From assembly GCF_037325665.1 (NCBI RefSeq), contig NC_090247.1, positions 27,379,559 to 27,443,558 on the forward strand: a stretch of DNA of 64,000 bases, given 5' to 3'. Shown here piece after piece: positions 11,701-23,700 of the stretch. Made by a program: the position numbers and the translations under genes. Numbering within the stretch: the stretch's first letter is position 1; every line of letters begins with the position of its first letter. The notes under the pieces were generated by a model. That model made no database searches, had not been told where the DNA came from, and was given only the letters and a program-made list of their open reading frames with translations. The DNA comes from Littorina saxatilis (Eukaryota; Mollusca; Gastropoda; Littorinimorpha; Littorinidae).

Positions 11701-14700
11701 TTGGTTAAGACGAACTTTTTTTCCGATCCCCAGTGATTCGTCTTAAGCGAGTTCGACTGTATATATCTTAGCATTTATGATTTTCTTTTGTTGATTGATT
11801 TCTAAACTTTAACTGTACGCTTTTACAGAATGCCTTCTTTTGCTTTTTACAGAATGCCTTCTGTTGCTTTCATTTATTTTTTATTTCAGTCCATAAATTG
11901 CCCCTGTACCCCACCAGGGAGGGTCCTGTCGGCCCCGTACCCCACTTTCAGTTTTTGGAAAATTTCTCTGATGCACCCTTGCACTGAAGCTAGTGACTTT
12001 TTTTTCAAGAATGTGTTCGAGTGGATAAAGTTGCTCATTTTGAGTGCAAATTCACTACTGGACCAGTCTAGATAATTCTCAGGTGCAAAATCTTTTGGAT
12101 ATCATTGGGTAAGGTCCGGGCTCAGAGCTACCAACTACTTACTACACTTTCAGTGTGGCATGCTAAGAGCAATTGCTACGCCAAGCTTGCTATGCTTAAA
12201 CAATTGATCACAAGCATGCAACAGTTCGCTCTTACCCCCCGCGGGTTAGGGGGAAGAATTTACCCGATGCTCCCCAGCATGTCGTAAGAGGCGACTAACG
12301 GATTCTGTTTCTCCTTTTACCCTTGTTAAGTGTTTCTTGTATAGAATATTGTCAATGTTTGTAAAGATTTTAGTCAAGCAGTATGTAAGAAATGTTAAGT
12401 CCTTTGTACTGGAAACTTGCATTCTCCCAGTAAGGTCATATATTGTACTACGTTGCAAGCCCCTGGAGCAATTTTTTGATTAGTGCTTTTGTGAACAAGA
12501 AACAATTAACAAGTGGCTCTATCTCATCCCCCCCCCCCCCCCCCCCCCCCCCTCCCTCCCCGTCGCGATATAACCTTCGTGGTTGAAAACGACGTTAAAC
12601 ACCAAATAAAGTAAAGTAAAAGTTCGCTCTTCTTTTGTGAGTCCAGGGCTGAGGTACACGAACCGTAAGTGGGTGCCACCCAAACGGGAGAGAACAAACC
12701 GCGGGTTCTGATTCGTTGACATCACAACCAATCTCAGTTTCGACCAATCTAGCACTGCGGGTGGCACCCATTTAATCACATATTCTTACTCCAATTCTTA
12801 TGAATGCATTGACTTTAGTCCCACATGCTAGATGTCGAAAAAACCTCTCAAATTACCTGCCCTTAGTAGGGTGGTAACCAAGCTAAAAGCGACGCCATAG
12901 CCGTTGCTATGGCCTGACCTTGCTCGGTTACCCATAACACCCTGCGCACCACGTGAGCGCCCGCATCCGTAATAAGCATTCTCGACTTTCGACAACACAC
13001 GGTGGACGTGTCCGAATTTCGCTCTCACTTTTGGCCTTCACATGCCTGCTCGTCCTTGAGACTAGCCGGTTCTTGGGGGTCTACCTGTCCGTCTACCTTT
13101 TGGTGAGATCTTTCCTGTTTATGTTTGGTATAAATGTTGATAGCTTTGTGTTGAACACGCACGCAGAAGTTTTTTGTTCTGGGTGACTGTTTTTGCCGGT
13201 CTTAAAATGGCCGACAACAAAGCTAAACTTGGCGCGAGACTGGAAGGTGACAAGGCTCTTAGCCTGGTTTAGAAAACTATACCTAAGAGTAGCCTAAGAA
13301 CTTTGATTTGCCTATTATGCGGGTCGTAGATCCGTCATACAGCACTTCTTTTTATGTTCCTATCCCTCCGAGGGCGGGTTCAGTTCTTTCACAGCTCGCT
13401 TCCCCTGTTGGGGTTAATCAGCCTTTAGGCTCCTTATAGACTTTTTGTTGGATCGTCGTCGGTGCGACTGATGGGGGGGGGGGGGGGTGGCCGTGTGGCT
13501 ATTCTTTCCCCTTTCTCTGAGTAAGAGGAATCAGTCAATGTCCTCCTTTTGGGGGAACTTAACGATGTTTTGGTCTGTATTCTCAGCTGTTTCAGGCGCG
13601 ATCGGCGGTTCCCGCCCTCCCGTTCGTCAGCTTCGCACTGTGGTCAAGTGCAAATGGCCTGTTCGGTTCAGCCCGTTTTTTGCCTCTGGTGGCTCTGGGC
13701 TGTTCTCGAGCACCCCTTCCTTTTAGGAGGGGGGGCCTGCTCCCTGCCTGCGTCTAACCACTCTGATTACCGCCGGTACTTCACAGTGTGTTACGCAGCC
13801 CCCCGCCAATGGGGGGGGGATAGGGGGGGCGCTCCTGCGTCGCACCGTCGCCTGGTGCAAACGGCCAGTTCGGTTCAGTCCTTTCTGCCACTGGTAGACT
13901 GGGTTGTTCGCGAGCACTCTCTCCTTTGGGAGAGGGGGCCAGCTCCCCGCCTGCTCTGGCCGCTCGGCTTGCTTTAAAAACAGCACTGCTGGGTCGGTCA
14001 TGCAGCCCCCTTACCGTGAGGAAGGGGGAGTGGGGGGGCACGGTAAGTCACGGCCTGGGCTTGTCCCACTCTGCCCTTTGCGGGCAGGGGGCCGTGTTAG
14101 CTTCCCACCCTTTCCCGCCCCCCGGGCGCGTTCGGGTGGCGGCTTTCCAGGCTACGTTACATACCCCTTCTCTGCTCCATTTGGGGCAGGGTGGGGGGGT
14201 ATCAGTGGCTCACTCTTTCCCGCCCACTGGGCAGGATCGAGTGGGGGCTGGAGTAGCGTTACACCCTTTCCCTCCCTCTGGGTTGGACGGGGTGGGCGCT
14301 GTTGGACTGTCTTCACAGTCTGTGTCTCTATTGTCCTGGCCCGACAATCGTTCTCCTCCCCTTTCGGGGTGGGTGGGCGGTGGGCTATAGGACTACGGCA
14401 GGTGGACGGAGGGGGGTCGGCCGTTGCTCGGTCGTCTCTCTCCGTCGCTCTTACTGCTGTGGCGAGCCATCCCCCTCCTCATCTGGGGCATGGCGTGGCT
14501 CAGGCCTTTATACACAGCGGGGGTGCTATGTACGGCTTTCCAGGCTACGTTACATACTCCTTCTCTGCTCCATTTGGGACAGGTGGCTGTGTTAGCTGCC
14601 CGCGCTTGTCGCGGGTCCACCCTTTCCCTCCCTCTGGGTTGGACGGGGTGAGCGCTGTTAGACTGTCTTCACAGTCTGTTCCTTTATTGTCCTGGCCTGA

Positions 14701-17700
14701 CAATCGTTCTCCTCCCCTATCGGGGTGGGTGGGCGGTGGGCTATAGGACTACGGCAGGTGGACGGAGGGGGGTCGGCCGTTTTTCGGTTCGTCTCTCTCC
14801 GTCGCTCTTACTGCTGTGAAGAGCCACCCCCCTCCCCTTCCGGGGCATGGCGTGGCTCAGGCCTTTCTACACAGCGGGGGTGCTATGTACGGCTTTCCAG
14901 GCTACGTTACATACCCCTTATTTGCTCCATTTGGGACAGGTGCTGTGTTAGCTGCCTGCGCTTGTCGCGGGTAGCGGTCGCGAAACAAGGAGCTTGACTC
15001 TCTTTTGTTCTCGGCAGGGTGTCTCGCACAGTGGTCAGGGAACGATGAGCTTTGCTCCGTTTTGTTCTCTGCACGGGCTGTGCCGGCTGTCTACCTGTGA
15101 CAGGCGGAGACAGAATATACTCTTTCTCTCCAGTCTCCCATTCTTTGTATTCACAATGGTCTGTGGGGACTCGGCTATAGTATCGCCTGGCCAGTGGTCA
15201 TTGTCCTTAGCCAGCATAGGTCACCCCCCCCCCCCCCTCCTCCTAGGGGTGGGTGAGTGATAGGGCTACTTGACTTCGACAGGTGGACGAGCGAGGATCG
15301 GCCGTTTACGGCCGTTTCTGTTTCAATCCTTACCCCCTCTAGGGGTTACGGCTGTGCTGGACCACCCCCCTCCCCACTTGGGGTGAGTTGTGGTTCAAAC
15401 CAGGTAGTCTGGTTCTTAAGCACTGGGATGCTTCTCTCGCACAGCGGGTGGGGTAAGACGCGCCGAGCCCGGCTTTGTCTTGTTTCTCCACTCTCTCTCC
15501 TTCTCGGCAGAGATCTGTGCCAGTTACCAACCCCTCTTCCCCCCACCCCTTGTTCAGGTGAGCGGTTTTGGGTTGGCAGTCAGAGACTGATCACGCTTTT
15601 CATCCACACTCTTGGCGGTGTTATCGGCAGGAGTATTTAGTGCGCGACCTCCCCGGTCTCCCCTCCTTTTGTGTTTTACACAACTGGTGGTTAGCGTCGG
15701 ACTCCTTGTTTGAGGAGGGGGAGTGTATAGGGTTGCCTACTGGTTGAAGGCTTCTCATACATAGAGCGGCTGCTGTTGCAGTTTACTGTGTCCCGGATAG
15801 GTTGGGGGTGTCTCTCTTCCTTCCTCTTCCGGGATGGCTTTGGGTTTTCACAGGCTTTCTCGCAATTTGTTTCATTTGCTGAGTCTGCGGTGATTGCCTA
15901 CCACATGCCACACTTTTTGGCTTGATCCCAGGGCCTCACATCCACGTCGGACATCGGACATATGAGGATATTTTTTTCAAATGTCCAATACATTTTTCAT
16001 GCAGGAGGACAAATGTCCTATTGTTTTTGTCACAAAGTGGTCAATGTCCGATTATTCTATCATTTGATCCGGACATCGTCAGTACTTCTCAATTTACAGT
16101 AGTTTGAATGCTAATTTATCGATGTATTGCGAAGCGATGTGTAGCAGACGAAATTAGACACTTTGTGCCTCTAGTACCAAAGAGTTTCCAAGGCCCGCAA
16201 CTCGTAATGCTCGAAGCCAGTTGAGAGTTGCCTCCCTTCGCGCTTTCCTCGAAAATAACAAACATGCCGCCTAAACGAAAACTGATCCCAGAAAAGGGAC
16301 AGAAGAAATTACACTTCAAGTCCCTTCCCTCATCATCTGTCGGTAGCACGGAAACTGAGCTTCCTCCAGCCTCAGAGCAATTAGAGCCCGATCGCCCAGG
16401 TGAGAATGTCGATCGCGATAGTCAAACGGTTCTAGGCATCGGAGCCGAAGAAAGACACTACCCCCTCCCTCACCCCCACGCGTAACTTCGTCTCAAGCTT
16501 GATGCGTGTGTACCTGGAGGGGCCAAAGGATGACATTTACAAGTCACAGTGGGTGGTGAAGGTTGTTGAAAAGTGGACATCCACGGGGAAGCGAATGCTC
16601 TTCAGCAAAAGAAAGGAACCAGCACAGTAGTTGAAGTTCAGAGACAGAAACACTGCACTGACTCGATGTAATTTATTTTATATTTTCTGTTACCTTTTTG
16701 CCAAGAAAAGTATTTTTGTTCTTTTACCCTCGTGCCAAGAAACTAGTCAAGTTTAATTATATTTACGTTTTGTTACGGGAAAAAAATGTCCTATTGATTT
16801 GTTTTTGTTCAGGACAAATGTCCTATCACTTTTACATTGGCCAGGACATTTGTCCTATGCTACCTCTCATGGATGTGAGGCCCTGTGATCCGCTCCTTAG
16901 GATAGTGGTCTTCAGCCTTCACCTTTCCCGCTGCTTCATACGCAGGGGACTGCTGGCTTCGGGGTTTCAGGCTGCTTTGTCCTCACTTTTAGTGCGGAAG
17001 AAGATAGCAGGGAATTTTCAGGCTCAGGGTCTGATCCGGACTTTTTTATTGCCAGGGGCTAGTTTCTGGCTTCGCTTACAGACCACAGGGAACATGGAGT
17101 TTTCATGATGTTACTCCTCCCTCTCCTCTCTGGAGGAGCTAGGATGGCATGGTTTGGAGTTTTCTGCTTTGGCTGAGACTCTCTTCTGTGCTTTCTTATA
17201 GGCAATCTTATCCTCCCTGAACGCTCTTTTGGGTTAGGGAGGATGCCTTGGATAAGGCTTTAGCCAGGCTGCTGGCAGCTTGGGCTAGGGTCGTCACTGA
17301 GCGGAGAAGTTTCTCGGTGACGTTTTAGGCCCACACTGTTTTTGCTTGGTGTGATCTCCTTCCTTTACAAGGGGTTTGATTTCATGTTGGTTGCAGGAAG
17401 CAAGGGTCAGGCTTTTTCGGGGGTTGTTAAAACCTATTCAATAGCTGGAATCTTTCCCTTCCTTCTTGGACCTCTGGCAGCGCATTTATGCGCTCCCGGT
17501 TACAAAGGGGTGTTTTGGTTCAGTGTCTCCTCCCTCTCTGCGGGAGGTGGGTCGGCATGGGCTAGAGCTTTCAGCTTTGGCTGAGATTTTCCTCGGTGCT
17601 CTCACATGAGCTTTCCTTCTGCGTTTATGCACACAGGGAAGGGCTCGGTTTCTGCGGGTGTTGGTCTCTGGACTATCTCGGGGGCTGGTTGAGCTTTTTC

Positions 17701-20700
17701 AAGGTCAATCAGCTTGTCAGCTGCACTTTCTTTTGGTGTTGAACCAGGCTTTTTGCCTGGTGCTCTCAGTAACCAGGCAAAATTCCGAGCTGTCCTTATC
17801 CCAGGTTTTTTACCTGGGCATGCTGTTCGACTTTGTCTCTTGGAAGGTTTATTCTTCACACAAGAGAGAATAGGGAGGCTTTAAGCTCTTTTCACTGCCA
17901 GACTGGCACGAGAGCAGGCCTCTGCGGGGTCTTTAGACCCGATCTTCGGTCGGACGGTATCGATAGCTATGCTGGCCCTCTAGTCTTTCCTCAAGTTTTT
18001 TGGGGGGTTCGGCCTCACAGGTCTGGGACATGAGGGTCCTCCTCCAGAGTGGGTTCCTCCACTCGGGAAGGTGGCTGGAATCCTTTTGGATCGCGCAGGG
18101 GACTTTTTTTCCTAGCTTTGTTTCCCCCTGGACTTAGACCGCTTTATGGATGCGTTTTCGTCTAGATGGGGCCTGCACTGGCAATTGCAGTCTTGAGGCT
18201 GTGATGTAGACGCAAATCCTTGGGCTTCTCTTTTGCCTGAGGTTAGGAGCAGTAGCTCTTAGTCTACTAGCCTTTCCTTTTTGGCTATTTACAGGCATGT
18301 CCTGTTGCATTCGGGCAATTCTTCTGTTGCTTCTTATGTGAACTAGCTGGGGTGAGCAAGTTCTCGCTCCCTGTCAGACAGAGTATAGGGGATTCTGATT
18401 GGGTTTTCACACTAAATCATTTTCTCAGGGGAATTTCTCCCCGGTCAGCTCTGCGATCTGGCCGACTCGCTCAACAGGTCCTTTCAGGGCTTGCACAGGG
18501 GTTGGCCCATCTGCTTACGGGTCTGGAGGCGTGCTGTTTGTGTTTTAGATCATGGGTTCTGACTCTGGTCTTTGGGCACGAAGCATATATTTCCTCCACT
18601 TTATCTGTGTATGCTCCTTTTTTGGCCTCCTTGGCCAATTGGGGATTTAGAGTGGGGGTGCAACTCCTTAGCGCCCCTCTCTCAAGCCAGGTGGTTTTTC
18701 ACCTCTGTTTCAGTTTTTGGCTTTGGGCAGCTGGGCCTCTTCTTTGAGGTTCCGGCGTCTCGGCTATCTCAGCTGTTTTGAAACAAATAGGCCTCTCTTC
18801 TGTTGCTCATGGCGTTCTTGTGGGCATGATCAAAGGACCTTGTTTTACGAGGTTTAGAGGCTCCCCCTTGTTTAGCGCGTGGGACGTTGTTCTACTTACT
18901 CTGGGCCTCAGCCCTATAGGGCAGTGAGGCGCATGTGTTTTTGGGGTTTGCCAGAGGATGTAGCCTTAGGGCTTTTGGTTCCGTTTGTGCACGGTTTTTG
19001 GCCAGGTTTTTGGGGTTTCAGAAACCTGGTCAATATCCTCTGGTGTTTGATTCCCTCCTCTTGGGAGGATTCTCGCTCCGGGAGATTCGGATTTTCTAAC
19101 TGTCTGGTTAGACTTTTTTAATCCCTTTTTTGACGTTACTGTCTTTTGGAACCACGAGCTTTATCTCAGGTTCTTATTTCTTTACAATGGAGCGAAAGAG
19201 ACATCTTTTATTTGTCTCTCTCTAGGGGCTCTGCTACATTCATAGGACAGTCCTATGAGTGGTGCGTTTTGAACAGGGGGGGGGGGGGGGGGGGGGCGTT
19301 CAGTCCTCTCTCTATTCCTTTTCAGGCGTTCGGGAGTCCGGAGTCTGGTGTTCTTCTCTGGCTGGTGGTGTTCCTCTCGCCTATGCGAGGTTTGCCAACA
19401 GCTTGGGTACAGATTTTGTGCTTCTTTTTTTGCCGTGTTGCGTTCTGGTCGCCTAGACGAAGCTTTGCAAACGGCTTACTGGAGATCAGATGATGTGTTC
19501 ATCGGTTTCTATCCTCGGGATATCTCCTGCACGCGGCTAGATGGCTCCAGTTCATTGCTGGTTTTAGTTGCTGCAGGGCAGGTTCTGACAAGGACATAAG
19601 TAGGTTCCCTCCACCTTTAGGAGGAATCTGCATTCATAAGAATTGGAGTAAGAATATGTGATTAAATCGAAAATTTTTAATTAAATTTTGATTAAATAAC
19701 ATATTCTTACTCCGAATCACATTAGCATTGAGTCACCTGAGATGCTTATCACTGAAAAACGCTTACCCGGCTAAAAATTTTAAAGGGAAGCAACCCCATC
19801 ACCAAAACGAAAGTGAAAGTAGCTTGGTAATGGACCAGCACACTGGGAGTTACCTCCCATACGGGTGTGTGCCACGTCACTTCCTCAAGGAACACGTGCC
19901 TATTCTCATACGTCTTTTTCACCTCGGAGAGGACGGTTCACTTTTTGACGCTCTGTGGCTGACCTTGTGTGTTTGAGTGACACCCGCCGGCCACGTTACC
20001 CAGCTTTTCTGCTCGCCTTGCCTTCAGTTTGGTGAGCTCGTTCCCGTTTGTTGTTGGTTGTTTGCGCTGTTTTCGTTACTGTACGTTGTCCGTTTTTTGC
20101 GGACTTGTGTGTCAGTGACTTGCGTGTTTCGCCATTTTGTTGTGTGAGTTAGTTAGCTAGCTCGTATGACTTTGCTCGTAGCTCTGCGTGCCCCTTTCTG
20201 TGTTGGGCAAGTGTAGCTACAGTAAAACCTGTCTCTAACGGACACCCTTGGGGAATGGTAATAGTGTCCCTATTAGACAGGTGTCCCTTCTTCACAGGTG
20301 GAGGGGCCGGGGCAATATTTTACAAAGAGCACGTAAAATGAACAAGACACTTTTTGTCAGTCCTGTAGTATGTATTTATTGGATTGAACATGAGACTCAC
20401 TGAAAATGTGAGTAAACAAATGATACATGTAGCAAACAACAACAACAACAACAACATCCCCCCACCCCCCCCCCCCCCCCCCCCCCACCTAACCCGTTCC
20501 CTACACACACTGTGCATCAAACTTACGCAAGTCGGACGTCACAAAGCTAAAAATAGCTGACTCTTCATCAGTCATTCAACGGGAAATTCCGCAGTGTGTC
20601 TCGACCAAATTGGGTCAGCTCTTGTTTCATTCAGTTTTTCTAGTCTCAGCATAAATGCATGGAACAAAAATTTAGCTGTGTTAACTATTGTTTCCTTCGA

Positions 20701-23700
20701 ACGATTGCTTACAAAGAGAGAGAGATCATCACGTCTTCTTTTTCCGATTTGATCCTCGCGATCTGTGTTTTACCACATCCCATCTCCTTCGCCACATCTT
20801 GGCATGATTGGCCGCTATCTAGTTTTTTCAAGGCAGCGACACGCTGCTCTAAAGTCAACGCTTTTCTTTTTCCTGCTGGAGATTCCATTTTCAAACACAG
20901 TAGTCTACTGTTGCTTTTGATTGTGACTGTATCCACAATGCGGAAAAGCGAAAGTGAGTGAGCGAAAGTGGGTCTCCATCTAAACAAGCCACTGATTGGT
21001 CAGAAAAGGGACAGGACAACCAATCAACAACCATTTGTGCTACGGCTACGGCTGCCGAGCACTGTCTGCATAACAGTCGAGTTTTCGAAGTTGCGTTTTT
21101 ATGTACGTTGTGTCCGTTTGTGACAGTGTTTACACTTCCTACGGTCCAAAAAATCGTGTCCGCGTCCGTAAGTGGCAGGTGTCCGCCCGTTAAAGGTTAG
21201 TTATTGTTGAAATCGTGTTCGTGCCATGATAAACTGTCCGTATGTAGCAGGTGGCCGTTACAACAAGGGTCCGCTAGACTCAGGTTTTACTGTATAGTAT
21301 TTTGTTGACGCGAAAGTGTGTGTGTTTACTGTGTTTTCAGTCGTTTAGACTTACGTTTCAGTAAATTTTTTCGCGTTGCCACGTGTTGTTGACCGGCGTG
21401 TCAGTGACTTGCGTGTTTCGCCATTTTGTTGTGTGAGTTAGTTTTCTGGCTCGTGTGACTTTGTTTGTAGCTCTACGTGCCTCTGTTTTTGTGGGGCAAG
21501 TTTAGCTATCGTATTTTGTCGACGCGAAAGAGTGTGTGTTTACTGTGTTTTCAGTCGTTTAGACTTACGTGTCAGTAAATTTTTTCGCGTTGCCACGTGT
21601 TGTTGACTTGTGTGTCAGTTACTTGCGTGTTTCGCCATTTTGTTGTGTGAGTTAGTTTACTAGCTCGTGTGACTTTGTTTGTAGCTCTACGTGCCTCTGT
21701 TTTTGTTAGGCAAGTGTAGCTATCGTAATTTGTTGACGCGAAAGTGTGTGTTTTTACTGAGTTTTCAGTCGTTTAGACTTACGTTCAGTAAAATGTTTTC
21801 GTGTTGTTTACATGGATTTGACAGCATGTCTGATTCAGGCAAGCGCTGTGGCAAGTCGGACCCCAAGGGGAAATTTAAGCCTTAGGCTTCTTCTTAAGCA
21901 GTTTTACTTGTACAGACCAAGAACGTAGCACTTTGTTGTCTGTACCTATTTCGGCGCCTTGCGCTGTTACTACTTCTGCTATTCCCGCAGTGGGGCACTG
22001 CGGTTATGAAATTAAAGGCCCCTCCTGTTTTTGGAACTGCAGGAGCTTTCTAGTTTGCTGTTAGGTAGATTTTTGGTTCCTCTTTCCTGTCATGCTCTCT
22101 TTTTCTTCATGAATTCTTTTCTTTTTTCTGCCTTCTTGCTCATTCACCTGTATTTTTTCCAAAAATCTCTTCTCTTGCCGCTTGTCTCGCGATTCATGTA
22201 TAGTTTAATCTGTTAGTGTTCTGATGTAAGTCCAGCAGTAGATAGGTTAAGCCTATTTTAACATACTGGAAACTGGTAATCTTCCAGTAGGTATTAATTT
22301 AGTTTTACTAAAGCCTGCTGGGACACAAGTAATGGGTTAGTGCATTTGTAAACAGGAATCGCTTGACAAGTGGCCCCCTTCATCCCCCCCTTCCTCGTCC
22401 TGATATGGCTCTGCGTAGTCGGCTGGACGTTAAGCAACAAATAAACAAACAAACAAACAAACAAACTTCTGCTATCTTTTGCGGCGCCTAGCGCTACTGT
22501 TACGTCTGCTCCGGTTCTCTACTACGGAGACTTCGTCCTCGTTGTTAGCACCTGTGCAGGGTGCGTTGGTTCCTTTCTGTTTTAGACACTGGTTCCGGAA
22601 ATCCGCAGCTTGGTGCAGGCAGCGTTCCGTCGCCAGTTGTTTGGCGTTTCCGGCATCTGGCAGTGACGTCCGGGCGTTGGCTTCCGGGTCTTTGCCTTCC
22701 ATTTCCGGTTTGGAGCAGCGTCCTCCCTCTTCAGCTGCGGCTGGTAAGCAGAGCTGGTCCGATAGCCCTCGTGAGGCGCCTGGACGTTCTCTCTCGGGAG
22801 ACAGCTCTTTCGCTTCGGGTCACGACCGATACCATGCTGATCTTTCATTTCCGGCGATAACCTACGAGGCCCCGGATTTGATCGAACAGCGGCGGCAGTC
22901 GGTTTCGGCTGCCGCATTTCCGGCACTTGCCGGAAGTGATGATCCGTCCGCTCCGGCACGCTACGGCGGTCGCGGCAGGATGGAGTATTCACTGACTTCC
23001 GGTCCTTCCGGATCGCGAAGTCAACCAGTGCAGCCTTCGTTTCCGCATTGCGCGGTTCCGTCGGCTACACTACCGGCTCTCGCCGGAAGTGATGATCCGT
23101 CCACGCAGGCACGCTACGGCGGCTGCGGCAGGATGGAGTATTCACTGACTTCCGGTCCTTCCGGATCACGAAGTCAACCAGTGCAGCCTTCACTTCCGCA
23201 TTGCGCGGTTTCCGACGGCTACACTTCCGGTTTCGGCCGGACACGCTGCTTCCTCTTCTGGTGCTTCCTTCCGGATACCAGTGGGTGGATTCCAGCGTAC
23301 GCCTTCTGGCCTGTTAGTGCCTAGGCTTGAGCAGGCATCACTCCACTCTGATGGGGGAGTGACGTCAGCTCATCCAGCTCCGGTTTTTCCGGATAGTCGT
23401 CCTGCCTACCCTTTACCTTCACAAGGTTCTTGATCGAACGCAGAAGAAGAAGAAGAACAAGGTTCTGGGCTGCAGGATGATGTTCGTGCACAGGCATTTC
23501 CGGTTTCCGGTTTGCCAGGGCATGCTTCTGCTTCCGGAACTGGTGTTTTTGGTTTCAGTGCAGCCTTCGCTTCCGCATTGCGCGGTTCTGTCGGCTGCAC
23601 TACCGGCACTCGCCGGAGGTGATGATCCGTCCACGCAGGCACGCTACGGCGGCTGCGGCAGTATGGAGTTTTCACTGACTTCCGGTCCTTCCGGATCACG

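Noticed and set aside
7968-22216. Two near-identical 61-residue hydrophobic frames ([14 protein letters not shown] and its copy)
   Set aside because: Both lie inside family II SINE copies; identity follows from the repeat and there is no gene context.
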